Assembly (NCBI RefSeq): GCF_002009175.1
Contig: NZ_CP018047.1
Span: forward strand, 806,001 to 870,000
Source of the DNA: Streptomyces niveus
GTDB taxonomy: Bacteria; Actinomycetota; Actinomycetes; Streptomycetales; Streptomycetaceae
DNA: 64,000 nt
Reading direction: 5' to 3'
Shown: positions 47,385-56,128 of the stretch, one piece after another
Position numbering within the stretch: position 1 is the first letter of the stretch
How the letters are laid out: each line of letters starts with the position of its first letter
Translations under genes and position numbers: made by a program
The notes under the pieces: generated by a model
The model's database searches: none
The model's input: the letters and a program-made list of their open reading frames with translations, nothing else
What the model was told of the DNA's origin: nothing

Positions 47385-48355
47385 CGGGCGTCGCCCTCCA
47401 GCAGGCCCTCGGCGCGCAGGTCGTCCCAGAGCGCGTCGGGGACCGCGCGGCCGTACATGTCCGCCGCGTCCTCGACCTCCTCCGCCGACCGGGTGCCGAC
47501 GAGGACGCTCACGACGGCCGGGTGGAGCAGTGGATAGGCGATCGCGGCGGCGCGCAGCGGGACGCCGTGCCGCTCGGCGACGGCCTTGATGCGCAGGGCG
47601 CGTTCCAGCAGCGCGGGCGGGGCGGCCGCGTAGTCGTACGTCGCGCCGGGGCGCGGGTCGGCGAGCAGCCCGGAGTTGAAGACGCCGCCGACGACCACGC
47701 TGCGGCCGCGGGCGGCGGCCTCGGGCAGGAGTTCGGCGAGGGCGGACTGGTCGAGGAGGGTGTGGCGGCCCGCGCACAGGACGACGTCGACGTCCGTGTC
47801 CCGGAGGAAGCGGGTCAGGACGGCCGTCTGGTTCATCCCGGCGCCGATCGCGCCGACGACTCCCTCGGCCCGCAGCCGTTCCAGCGCGGGGTACGCCTGT
47901 CCGAAGGCGGCGGCGACATGGTCGTCGGGGTCGTGCAGATAGACGGTGTCGATCCGGTCGGTGCCGAGCCGCTCCAGGCTGTCGTCGATGCTCCGCCGTA
48001 CGCCGTCGGCGCTGAAGTCCCAGACGCGGCGGTGGGTGCCACGGACGGCGAAGCCGTTGTCGAGGTCGTCGCCGTCGGCGAACGGCAGGGGTTCCAGCAG
48101 CCGGCCCACCTTGGTCGACAGGGTGTACTCGGCGCGGGGGCGGGAGCGCAGGGCTTCGCCGAGGCGACGTTCGGCGAGGCCGAGGCCGTAGTGCGGTGCG
48201 GTGTCGAAGTAGCGGATGCCCGCTTCCCAGGCGGCGTCGACGGCCGCCGCGGCCCGCTCCGGTTCGACGGGGGTGTAGAGATTGCCGATCCCGGCCGTTC
48301 CGAAGGAGAGCTCGGATACGCCGACCTCGCCGCTTCCGAGCGTGTTCTGCCGCAT
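47381..48355 (-). CDS. aldo/keto reductase (L-fucose/D-threo-aldose dehydrogenase-like)
   Basis: 324 aa. AKR signature residues: YFDTAPHYGLGLAERRLG (catalytic Asp and Tyr), YTLSTKVGRLL (Lys), and VYLHDPDDH (His). The GLAERRLG and SVLVGTRSAEEV segments resemble D-threo-aldose 1-dehydrogenases that use L-fucose. GGGAGG precedes the ATG. Coupled to the lactonase gene. A palindrome lies in its promoter. Co-factor NAD(P) preference is not evident. Confidence 0.92.
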   Translation of the reverse strand: MRQNTLGSGEVGVSELSFGTAGIGNLYTPVEPERAAAAVDAAWEAGIRYFDTAPHYGLGLAERRLGEALRSRPRAEYTLSTKVGRLLEPLPFADGDDLDNGFAVRGTHRRVWDFSADGVRRSIDDSLERLGTDRIDTVYLHDPDDHVAAAFGQAYPALERLRAEGVVGAIGAGMNQTAVLTRFLRDTDVDVVLCAGRHTLLDQSALAELLPEAAARGRSVVVGGVFNSGLLADPRPGATYDYAAAPPALLERALRIKAVAERHGVPLRAAAIAYPLLHPAVVSVLVGTRSAEEVEDAADMYGRAVPDALWDDLRAEGLLEGDAR

Positions 48356-48385
48356 TGCGCTGTGCCTCCCGAAGTTGACACCCCA

Positions 48386-48416
48386 GAATATTCATCGGAT
48401 GACTGGGTGACGTCAA
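48386..48416 (-). promoter_or_regulatory. promoter with palindromic operator for the sugar-oxidation operon
   Basis: On the minus strand, TTGACG (complement of 48411-48416) is followed 17 nt later by GAATAT. TCATC-C-GATGA, a perfect 5+5 palindrome (48392-48402), lies between these elements. A repressor bound there would block the promoter; FCD-type GntR regulators recognise sites of this form. The regulator is not encoded in the window. Confidence 0.55.
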
Positions 48417-48546
48417 CACCTTCGAGGCAGCTAAGTCCGCCGCACCGGGGACTGTGTCCGGGCTGTGTCCAGGCCGTGTCCTTTCAGCCTGTTCGGACAC
48501 TTGAGGGGTTCACCGAGCCAGACGCTCGCGTCGGGAATTGTCCGAT

Positions 48547-50094
48547 CTATCCGACCAGGTCGGCCCCTGCGGACACCGCAGGCACAGCGGGCACAGCGGA
48601 CATGTCGCGTTCGCCGGGGACGGCGGCCGGGGGGACAGTGACCACGGCGGGGGCGGTGGGCGCCGTCGCGCGGAGCAGTACGTTCAGCTCCTCGTTCATG
48701 TTCTTCGCGAGCCCTCCGAGGTCGGGCACCGCCTTGCCGTCGGCGACGAGTCCGACATGGACCTGTCCGCCGTACGTCGTCAGCCCCACCGCCAGGGACT
48801 GCCCCCGCGCCAGCGGCGCCATCGGATAGATCTCCCGCAGCGGACAGCCGCCGAACGAGAGCGTCGCGCGCGGCAGCGGCACGCTCGTCACGAGGACGTC
48901 GAAGAGGATCCTGGCCGCGCTGCCCGCGATCGGCGCGCCGAGCCGGTGTGCGAGCGGATGCAGCTGACCGGCGAGTACGGCGACGGCCCCGGCGCCCCGC
49001 GAGGGACCGTCCTTCTTGTTGCGGTCCATGGACCGGCGCACCGCCGTCAGCCGGGACAGCGGATCGGGCTCGGAGACCGGCAGGCCGAGCAGATACGCGG
49101 AGAGCATGTTGCCGGAGCCGGAGCCCCCGCCGGCACCCGTACCCTGTCTGACCCGGCTCGGCCGCCGTCCCGAGACCGGCACCAGGGCGCGCGGGTCGGA
49201 GCGCGGGTCGCGGTCCGGCAGTTCTTCGCCCCGCTCCAGCATCCAGCGGCGCAGCGCGCCCGCCACGGTGGCGAGGAGGACGTCGTTGACCGTGCCGCCG
49301 TGCGCCTTGCGCACCTGCCGTACGTCCTCCAGCGGGAGCACAGCGGTGGCGAGTTGCCGCGTACCGCTGGAGCCCGCCATGAGGGCCGGCGTACCGCGCA
49401 GATCGAGCCGGCTGGCACGGACGACGGAGGCGCCGATCCCGAGCGCCCGGCCCAGCTCACCGAGCCGGTTCCTCGCCATGTCGGCCACCTGCCAGGGGCC
49501 GGGCAGCCAGGAGCGGGGCGGCGTGGGGCGGGCGCGGCGGGTGCCGGCGGCTCGCGCGTCGGCGATCTCGTCGAAGATCCCGGCGCCGATGGCCACAGCG
49601 CGCATGCCGTCCGCGAGGGCGTGGTGCAGCTTCACCAGGACGGCGAAGGGCCGTCCGCCCGGCGCCCCGCCTTCCGTCGGCCCGCCCGCCAGGACGTACA
49701 TCTCCCAGGGCGGGATGCCGCGCTCCAGCGGCCGTTCCATCAGCTCCCCGGCGAGCCGCGAGGCCTCCTCGGCGAAGTCCCCGGGCGGCAGTTCCACGAG
49801 CCTGACGTGTCTGCGTACGTCGAAGTCCTCGTCCACGCTCCAGGCGGCGCCGCCGACGGGCAGCAGGACGTCCCGCACCAGCATCCGCAGCCGGGGAACG
49901 GCCGCCGCGCGGGTGGCCAGCAGGTCCAGCAGGGCCTCGTCGTCGACACCGGTCCGCACGCCCGGCGCGCCGGGGCCGTCCTGTACGCCCGGCGCCGCCT
50001 CGAAGACGGCGAGCGCACCGAGGTGCATCGGGTGCTCCGGGGATTCGAGATGCCAGAAGGCCAGATCGAGAGGTGCCAGCAGCTCGGTGGTCAA
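48547..50094 (-). CDS. wax ester synthase/diacylglycerol acyltransferase (WS/DGAT)
   Basis: 515 aa from a TTG at 50094 with GAGG 5 nt upstream; the frame is open to 50163. N-terminal LAPLDLAFWHLESPEHPMHL is the family start. The catalytic HHxxxDG is KLHHALADGMRA near residue 160. Later motifs include TVNDVLLATVAGALRRWM and the C-terminal SVPLPRATLSFGGCPL region. It esterifies fatty acyl-CoA with diacylglycerol or alcohols, giving storage lipid typical of actinomycetes. Ala/Pro/Val-rich tail of unknown role. Monocistronic. Confidence 0.93.
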   Translation of the reverse strand: MTTELLAPLDLAFWHLESPEHPMHLGALAVFEAAPGVQDGPGAPGVRTGVDDEALLDLLATRAAAVPRLRMLVRDVLLPVGGAAWSVDEDFDVRRHVRLVELPPGDFAEEASRLAGELMERPLERGIPPWEMYVLAGGPTEGGAPGGRPFAVLVKLHHALADGMRAVAIGAGIFDEIADARAAGTRRARPTPPRSWLPGPWQVADMARNRLGELGRALGIGASVVRASRLDLRGTPALMAGSSGTRQLATAVLPLEDVRQVRKAHGGTVNDVLLATVAGALRRWMLERGEELPDRDPRSDPRALVPVSGRRPSRVRQGTGAGGGSGSGNMLSAYLLGLPVSEPDPLSRLTAVRRSMDRNKKDGPSRGAGAVAVLAGQLHPLAHRLGAPIAGSAARILFDVLVTSVPLPRATLSFGGCPLREIYPMAPLARGQSLAVGLTTYGGQVHVGLVADGKAVPDLGGLAKNMNEELNVLLRATAPTAPAVVTVPPAAVPGERDMSAVPAVPAVSAGADLVG

Positions 50095-50261
50095 GGGGGC
50101 CTCATGTCTCGCGGAGGGGAGCCGGGAGCCGCAAGTCAATCGCCTGCGGTCGGTTACGGTCAAGTACGAACGCGTTACGCACAGTTAGCGTCACTGTAAT
50201 ACCCCGTGCCCCGCGCTGCCCTCTCAGCCGTCCACTGTCCTCCCAGCTGTCCGCCGCCCTC

Positions 50262-52364
50262 TCAGCCGTCCCGCTCCGGGCGGCCCGAGATCACGAACTC
50301 GCTCCACACGCATTTGCCGCTGCCGCGCGACTCCACGCCCCACTCGTCGGACAGCGCGTCCACCAGCACCAGACCGCGGCCCGAGACCCCCGACTCGCCC
50401 GCGTCCCGGATCCGGGGCAGCGCGCTCGACCGGTCCTCGACCTCCAGCCGCAGCCGCCGCTCCACCCCCGGCAGCACCCGCACGGTCACGATCGAACCGC
50501 CGTCGGTGTGCGTCAGCGCGTTGGTCATCAGCTCGTCCACCACCAGCTCGACATCGTCCGACCGGTCCCCCGCGCCCCACGCGCGTACGGCCGCCCGGAC
50601 CATGTGACGGGCCGACGACAGCGCCTCCGGGTCGCCCTGCCCGACGTGCTGCTGGAGTTTGCCGCCGGTCCTGCCCGCGTACGCGCCCCGCCTGCGCAGC
50701 AGCAGTACGGCGACGTCGTCCTCGCCGCCCCGCTCGTCCACCGCCTCGCACAGCCGGTCGGCCAGTTCCTGGAGGTCGCGCGGGCCGCCCGCGATCAGAC
50801 CGGCCAGCCGCTGCATCCCCTGGTCCAGATCGGCTCCGGGGATCTCCACCAGACCGTCGGTGTAGAGGACCAGCGTCTGGCCGGGGTCCAGCTCGACGGT
50901 GTTCACCGGGTAGTCGAGCCGGCCGAACTCCGCCGACAGCCCCAGGGGCAGCCCGCCCTCGGCGGGCAGCCGGCGGCAACTTCCGTCGGTGTCCCGGATC
51001 ATCGGATCGACATGGCCCGCCCGGACCACCCGGACGACACCCGTGGCCAGGTCGGCCTCCGCGTAGACGCATGTCGCGAAGCGGTCGGTGTCGAGTTCGT
51101 GCAGGAAGACCGAGGCGCGCGCCATCACGGTGGCCGGGGTGTGGCCCTCGGCCGCGTACGCGCGCAGGACGATCCGCAGCTGTCCCATCACGGCCGCGGC
51201 GTCGGTGTCATGACCCTGTACGTCTCCGATGACGGCGCCGACCCGGCCGCCGGGCAGCGGGACGATGTCGTACCAGTCGCCCCCGATGTCCCTGCCGAGC
51301 CGGGCCGACCGGTAGCGGACGGCGATCTCGGCGCCGGGCACCGCCGGGATGCGGCGCGGCAGCATCGCCTGCTGGAGCCCCTCGGCGAGATCGTGCTCCT
51401 GCTCGAACAGGACGGCGCGCTGGAGGCTCTGGGCGATGCTGCTGCCGAGGGCGACCAGCAGATTGCGGTCCTCGGTGGTGAAACCGATCTTGTCTCCGTA
51501 GAGCAGCCCGACGGCCCCGATGGGGCGGCCCTGCGCGACCAGCGGCAGATAGGCCGCCGAGGTGATGCCGAGATGGCTGATGTGGGGCCACAGACCCGAG
51601 TAGGAGAGGGCGAAGTCGTCCGCGGACTCGATGAACCGCGGGCTGAGCGTGCGGATCACCTCGCTCATCGGATACTCCTCGTCCACGCGTGTGACGCGTG
51701 TCCCCGGCACGAAGGAGCCCGTGGGCCCCTCGGCGACGAGATGGATGCGTCCCGAGTCGAGGAGACCCATGACCAGGCTGGTGGCGCCGAGGTGTTCGAG
51801 TCCGTCGGAGTGCTTCAGTACGTCGATGACGTCCTGGACCGTACGGGCGTGCGCGAGGGCGGCCGTGGCGCCCTCGACGACGGTGGTCCTGCGCCGGCGT
51901 TCCTCGTCCAGTTCGAGCCGCGCCATCGAGTCGGCGAGTTCCTGGGTGGCGTCGCGGACGATGCCGATGAGACGGCGCGGGCGGCCGTTCCCGTCACGGC
52001 GGACGGAGCCCTGCGAGTGGGTCCAGCGCAGGGTGCCGTCGCGGCGCCGGACGCGGAAGTACGTGCCGTAGCCGTCCTCTCCCCCGCCGTCCCCGCCTCC
52101 GCCCCCGCCGCTGAGCGCCTCCCCCACGACGGCGTCGAGCCGGTCGCCCTCGCCGGGCGGCAGCCGCTCCAGGAGCTTCGCTCGCGTGCCGTCGTAGTCG
52201 TCGTCGGTCAGATCGAGGATCTCCAGCGCGACCCCGTCCAGATGGAGCAGACCGCTGCCGATGTCCCAGTCGAAACAGCCCATGCCGTTGAGGGACAGGC
52301 TCAGTTCCGGCTTCGCGGGCCAGTCGTCGGGGAGCGACGGGGGCCCCGCTTCCCGATCAACCAT
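50262..52364 (-). CDS. PAS-GAF-SpoIIE phosphatase with ATPase (anti-sigma-like) domain
   Basis: 700 aa. Order: PAS (about 20-135; FDWDIGSGLLHLDG, RRRDGTLRWTHSQGSVRR), GAF (about 150-320), PP2C/SpoIIE (about 335-550; VRYRSARLGRDIGGDWYDIV, GDVQGHDTDAAAVMGQLRI) and a C-terminal HATPase_c of the RsbW type (VDELMTNALTHTDG, ESGVSGRGLVLVD). Such proteins dephosphorylate anti-anti-sigma factors and phosphorylate or bind others in partner-switching cascades. No anti-anti-sigma gene is adjacent. Cytosolic; the GAF domain probably senses a small ligand or redox state. Confidence 0.94.
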   Translation of the reverse strand: MVDREAGPPSLPDDWPAKPELSLSLNGMGCFDWDIGSGLLHLDGVALEILDLTDDDYDGTRAKLLERLPPGEGDRLDAVVGEALSGGGGGGDGGGEDGYGTYFRVRRRDGTLRWTHSQGSVRRDGNGRPRRLIGIVRDATQELADSMARLELDEERRRRTTVVEGATAALAHARTVQDVIDVLKHSDGLEHLGATSLVMGLLDSGRIHLVAEGPTGSFVPGTRVTRVDEEYPMSEVIRTLSPRFIESADDFALSYSGLWPHISHLGITSAAYLPLVAQGRPIGAVGLLYGDKIGFTTEDRNLLVALGSSIAQSLQRAVLFEQEHDLAEGLQQAMLPRRIPAVPGAEIAVRYRSARLGRDIGGDWYDIVPLPGGRVGAVIGDVQGHDTDAAAVMGQLRIVLRAYAAEGHTPATVMARASVFLHELDTDRFATCVYAEADLATGVVRVVRAGHVDPMIRDTDGSCRRLPAEGGLPLGLSAEFGRLDYPVNTVELDPGQTLVLYTDGLVEIPGADLDQGMQRLAGLIAGGPRDLQELADRLCEAVDERGGEDDVAVLLLRRRGAYAGRTGGKLQQHVGQGDPEALSSARHMVRAAVRAWGAGDRSDDVELVVDELMTNALTHTDGGSIVTVRVLPGVERRLRLEVEDRSSALPRIRDAGESGVSGRGLVLVDALSDEWGVESRGSGKCVWSEFVISGRPERDG

Positions 52365-52458
52365 GGAGTCACTCTGTCATCATTTGTCGGATATCTCGAC
52401 TGGTCGGGTGGTCCATGGCACGGCTGCGCGGGTGGGCCGGGCCGGGGACCGCTCCGGG

Positions 52459-53748
52459 TCAGCCCTGGAAGGTGTCGGGCCCGGCCGGGTCGCCCTCGGT
52501 CCCCGACCCGGTGAGGCCGTCGGCACCCGAGGACAGCGGTCCGTCGTCGAGCAACGGTCCGTCGTCGGCCAGGGTGCCGGGGCCTGGCAGCGTGCCGGGG
52601 TCCGACCGGGCGCCGGGATCGCCGTCGAGGGTCAGGTCGGGGCCCTCCCGCTCCGGAGACATCGGCATCACCGGGTAGTCCGGGTCCACGCCGCCGTCGG
52701 GCTCCCGCGTGGGCGTGGCCGAGGGGCAGTCGGACGGGGCCGCCATGTTCTCGGGCTCGTCGGGCGCCGGGGCGTCCGGTGTGAGGCAGTCGGGCGACGG
52801 GGCCGGGTCGCTGCGGGGGGCGTCGGGCTCCGGGGCGACGGGGGTGGAGCGGCCGGGGTCCGGGGTGTTCGGGGCCGTGCCGGTCGGCTCCGGCGGCTCC
52901 ACCGACGGGTCGATGATGTCGGTGTCCGGGGAGTACGGGGGCGGCACGTCGGGGGTCTTGTCCTGGTCGCCGTCGGTGCCGGTCCTGCGCTCGATCCAGG
53001 CGTTGTCGGCGACGATCAGCAGGGCGGTCAGCACTCTGGTGCTCGGGCTGACCACGACGACCCGCTCGGGCCGGTAGCCGCTCCAGGGCGTTCCCTGCCG
53101 GACCATGTCGGCGCGCGGCGCGACGGCGGGGCGCAGCGGGTTCCCGCCGGCGCAGCGGACCCTGGGCAGCCCTCGGTCGTCGACGAGCACGGCGGTGCCG
53201 CTCTGGAGTACGGCCTGATGGGCGGTGGCCGACCCGTCGCGGTAACTGTGGCTGGTGATACGTACGTCGGCGCGCAGGACGACGGGGGTGAGCCCGCGCA
53301 GGAAGTTCGGGACCGAGGCGGCGCCGACGCCCACGCCGCGGGCGAAGGCGGTGGCCTTGGCGGTGTCGGCGGTCAGCAGTCGGACCTGCGCGTCGACGTC
53401 GCAGCTGGTGACGGACTTCGTACCGCCGTACAGCCCGGCGGTGGCGCCGGAGACGGAGCGCACCGCCTGCGCGCGCTCACCGGGGGCGCTCGGTTCGGCG
53501 GGCGCGCTCGGCGACGGCGGGACGGAGGGGGCGGCGTCCGGCAGCGGCGCCGCGGTCGACTCGGTGAAGGGGGCGGGGCCCGGGGCGGCGAGCGGCTGGA
53601 GGAGGACCTTCGCGGACGCCGCGTTCGCGGCCTTCGCCGCCCGCGAGTCCTTGTCGCCGCCGTCCTCGACGCAGCCGGCGATGATCAGAATGCCGGCCGA
53701 CAGCACGGCGAGGGCGGCGTGCCGAGGTCGGATGGACAGGCATTCCAC
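52459..53748 (-). CDS. DUF6777-type lipoprotein
   Basis: 429 aa from a GTG preceded by GGGAGA at 5 nt. Lipobox ILIIAGC ends the signal at Cys24. The mature protein has an Ala/Pro-rich spacer, a globular domain (about 110-285; TKSVTSCDVDAQVRLLTAD, then FARGVGVGAASVPNFLRGLT and WSGYRPERVVVVSPS) and a long acidic Asp/Pro/Gly/Ser-rich tail of about 130 residues. The domain resembles DUF6777, known in Streptomyces only as a conserved unknown. Extracytoplasmic; function unknown. Confidence 0.82.
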   Translation of the reverse strand: MECLSIRPRHAALAVLSAGILIIAGCVEDGGDKDSRAAKAANAASAKVLLQPLAAPGPAPFTESTAAPLPDAAPSVPPSPSAPAEPSAPGERAQAVRSVSGATAGLYGGTKSVTSCDVDAQVRLLTADTAKATAFARGVGVGAASVPNFLRGLTPVVLRADVRITSHSYRDGSATAHQAVLQSGTAVLVDDRGLPRVRCAGGNPLRPAVAPRADMVRQGTPWSGYRPERVVVVSPSTRVLTALLIVADNAWIERRTGTDGDQDKTPDVPPPYSPDTDIIDPSVEPPEPTGTAPNTPDPGRSTPVAPEPDAPRSDPAPSPDCLTPDAPAPDEPENMAAPSDCPSATPTREPDGGVDPDYPVMPMSPEREGPDLTLDGDPGARSDPGTLPGPGTLADDGPLLDDGPLSSGADGLTGSGTEGDPAGPDTFQG

Positions 53749-53850
53749 GGGGTCTCCCAGCTGTTCGTCCCGGACTGTGACTCCATATCTGCCGGACACG
53801 GAGCCACCCCGCAAGCGGGGGGACACAGGTGGAGCACCGGGGCCCAACGG

Positions 53851-53886
53851 ACGCCGGGCGGGCCGCACATGCGGCCCGCCCGGCGT
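53851..53886 (-). terminator. hairpin terminator of the 57-aa gene
   Basis: Perfect 16-bp stem ACGCCGGGCGGGCCGC (53851-53866) with 53871-53886, loop ACAT. It lies 24 nt downstream of the small leftward gene and upstream of the lipoprotein start. Confidence 0.8.
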
Positions 53887-53910
53887 TCGGGAACGATCGA
53901 TCCTCGCAGG

Positions 53911-54084
53911 CTAGTCGATGCCCTGGAGGATGTGGGGCTCGGCGAGGTCGTCCTCGTAGCCCGCCAGCCTGATCGGCGCGGACCTGGCCCACACCTCGAT
54001 GTTCCGGAGCTTCTGGGGGCCGTCGCCCCGTCCGCCGACCGGTTCGGCCGGGCTGTTCTCGTACTGAGCCTTCTCAGGTGTCAC
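53911..54084 (-). CDS. 57-aa small protein of unknown function
   Basis: GTG start with AAAGGAG 6 nt upstream, one of the best ribosome sites in the window, and a strong terminator after it, so it is probably a real monocistronic gene. The peptide begins MTPEKAQYENSPAEP, continues KLRNIEVWARSAPIRLAGYE and ends DDLAEPHILQGID. It has no Cys, no signal peptide and no membrane helix. The in-frame extension to 54342 has no coding character. Candidates are a small regulatory protein or a peptide precursor, but no modifying enzyme adjoins it. I recognise no family. Confidence 0.68.
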   Translation of the reverse strand: MTPEKAQYENSPAEPVGGRGDGPQKLRNIEVWARSAPIRLAGYEDDLAEPHILQGID

Positions 54085-54404
54085 CGCGCACTCCTTTGTG
54101 TCGCGTAACCCCGGGCACGCCGGCTCCGGACTCTCACCGGGCGCCGACCGCCGAACGGGGCAGGGCAGGGCCAAGGGCAGTTCGGTCGCGGTGGCGCCGG
54201 TTTTCTGGCGGGGCGTTGGCCTGGTTGCAGGCCGGTCCCGGGACGGCCGAGGAACCTTCGTGGGTCCCGGGGTGGCGTCCGTGCGCCATACATTAACCAA
54301 ATGAGCGCGGGTGCGCTCGATGGGGTCCGTCCAGTGGGTCACTTCCGGACAACGATCAGGAGACCACGCCGGACGGCGCCCCGCCCGCCGGGAGTTGGCG
54401 GGGA
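54085..54404. other. 320-bp intergenic region upstream of the 57-aa gene
   Basis: Lies between the SDR-like gene end (54405) and the small-gene start. It should contain the small gene's promoter. The reading strand has TTGGTTAATGTATGG near 54287-54301, an AT-rich patch that could supply a -10, but no -35 at standard spacing was found. No clear gene or strong hairpin. Confidence 0.4.
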
Positions 54405-55886
54405 TTACCAGTTGGCCGACGCGTAGTCCTTGAGGAAGCAGCCGTACAGGTCCTCGCCGCCCTGGCCGCGCACGATCGGGTCGTAGACGCGGGCCGCGCC
54501 GTCGATCAGGTCGAGCGGGGCGTGGAAGCCCTCCTCGGCGAGCCGCATCTTGTCCGGGTGCGGGCGCTCGTCGGTGATCCAGCCGGTGTCGACGGCGGTC
54601 ATCAGGATGCCGTCGGACTGGAACATCTCCTGCGCGCTGGTGCGGGTCAGCATGTTGAGCGCGGCCTTCGCCATGTTCGTGTGCGGATGGCCGGCGCCCT
54701 TGTAACCGCGGCTGAACACGCCTTCCATCGCCGACACGTTCACGACGTACGTCCGCCGGGCCGCCGCCGCGGCCATCGCCGGACGCAGCCGGCTGATCAG
54801 GATGAACGGCGCGGTGGAGTTGCAGAGTTGGACTTCGAGGAGCTCCACCGGATCGACGTCGGAAACCGTCTGGATCCAGCTGTTGGTGTCATGGAGGTCG
54901 GGCACGAGCCCGCCCGCGTCGATCGCCGTGCCCGCCTCGATACGGGCGAGAGTGGCCGAACCGCCGACCAGGGCCAGACCGGTGATGTCCGACGCGCTCA
55001 GCGCCTCGCCGCCCCCGGCGGGCAGCACGGCCTGCGCGCCGCTGCCGAACGCGCCGATGACGTGCGAGGAGGGGAGTTCACCCGCGGGCAGCGGAGCGGA
55101 CTCGGCGGCCAGCAGCTCGCTGTAGGCCTGCGGGGAGCGGCGTACCGTCTGCGCGGCGTTGTTGATGAGGATGTCCAGCGGGCCCTCGGCGGCGACGGAG
55201 TCGGCGAGGGCGACCACCTGGGCGGGGTCGCGCAGGTCTATCCCGACGATCTTGAGACGGTGGATCCAGTCGGCGCTGTCCTCCATCGCCTTGAAGCGGC
55301 GGATCGCGTCGCTGGGGAAGCGGGTGGTGATGGTGGTGTGCGCGCCGTCGCGCAGCAGGCGCAGCGCGATGTACATACCGATCTTGGCGCGGCCCCCGGT
55401 CAGCAGGGCGCGCTTGCCGGTGAGGTCCGTACGGGCGTCCCGGCGGGCCCGGTTCTCGGCGGCACACGGCTGGCAGAGCTGGTGGTAGAAGGCGTCGACC
55501 TCGACGTAACGGGTCTTGCAGATGTAGCAGGAGCGGGGCCGCTGGAGGATTCCGGCGATGTCACCGGCGACCGAGGACGACGGCAGCAGGCCCTGCGTCT
55601 CGTCGTCGATGCGCTCGGCGGATCCGGTGGCCGTGGCCTCGGTGACCGCCTTGTCGTTGGCGGTCTTCGCCGCCCGGCGATCCTGGCGGCGGCGCTGCTT
55701 GACGGTGCGGTAGATCCCGGCGGTGGCGCGGCGTACGGCGACGGCGTCGGGGTGGTCGACGTCGAGCTTGTCCAGCTCGTCGAGCACGGAGAGGCAGACG
55801 GCCATGCGCTCGGGGTCGATTCCGGGGCCGTACGCGGCCTCCGGGCCGCTCTCGCCGATCGCGGTCCCGTCATCTGTCAGCGTCAT
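54405..55886 (-). CDS. SDR-like protein with N-terminal zinc ribbon and no catalytic Tyr
   Basis: 493 aa. An N-terminal helical region (about 1-105), then two Cys pairs (CYIC near 121 and CQPC near 138), a probable zinc ribbon. The Rossmann part begins RALLTGGRAKIGMYIALRLL (NAD(P)-binding TGG-X3-IG) with DILINNAAQTVR and VVNVSAMEG (Ser). The Tyr of the usual Y-X3-K is replaced: the motif reads HTNMAKAAL, Thr at the Tyr position with Lys retained. Additional ~100 residues separate the NNA and Ser motifs. It may be a binding or regulatory SDR rather than a dehydrogenase. Divergent from the SPW gene. Confidence 0.83.
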   Translation of the reverse strand: MTLTDDGTAIGESGPEAAYGPGIDPERMAVCLSVLDELDKLDVDHPDAVAVRRATAGIYRTVKQRRRQDRRAAKTANDKAVTEATATGSAERIDDETQGLLPSSSVAGDIAGILQRPRSCYICKTRYVEVDAFYHQLCQPCAAENRARRDARTDLTGKRALLTGGRAKIGMYIALRLLRDGAHTTITTRFPSDAIRRFKAMEDSADWIHRLKIVGIDLRDPAQVVALADSVAAEGPLDILINNAAQTVRRSPQAYSELLAAESAPLPAGELPSSHVIGAFGSGAQAVLPAGGGEALSASDITGLALVGGSATLARIEAGTAIDAGGLVPDLHDTNSWIQTVSDVDPVELLEVQLCNSTAPFILISRLRPAMAAAAARRTYVVNVSAMEGVFSRGYKGAGHPHTNMAKAALNMLTRTSAQEMFQSDGILMTAVDTGWITDERPHPDKMRLAEEGFHAPLDLIDGAARVYDPIVRGQGGEDLYGCFLKDYASANW

Positions 55887-56128
55887 CGCCGGTGCCGTTC
55901 CTTATCACTTGTCACTCACCCGTCCGGGCCCTCGTCCGTCGCGGATCCGCCGAGCCCCGCGCGGATACGGCCGTCCGGCCGAGCGGCCTCGAACAGTTTG
56001 CCATGAGGTACCAGGCGATTTATTCGCCCTCAACTACACATAAAGGTGAATAAGGGGGCAGAATGGTCATGTACCGCTTGATCCGGTGCAGCACGGTCGC
56101 ACCTCTCAGACCGAAGGAGTCGAGAATC
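55887..56128. promoter_or_regulatory. divergent promoter region with an imperfect dyad
   Basis: Between the SDR-like and SPW genes. TTATTCGCC (56020-56028) and GGTGAATAA (56045-56053) form an inverted repeat with one mismatch across a 16-nt AT-rich centre, a plausible operator. A smaller stem GGCGA/TCGCC overlaps its left half. Confidence 0.4.

Noticed and set aside
52261..54108. Forward 615-residue frame over the DUF6777 gene.
   Set aside because: Gly/Arg/Val-rich shadow; the reverse frame has a lipobox, SD and a conserved domain.
53911..54342. Extension of the 57-aa gene to a 143-aa protein.
   Set aside because: The added N-terminal part has no SD, low-complexity composition and poor codon bias, while the GTG at 54084 has an excellent SD.
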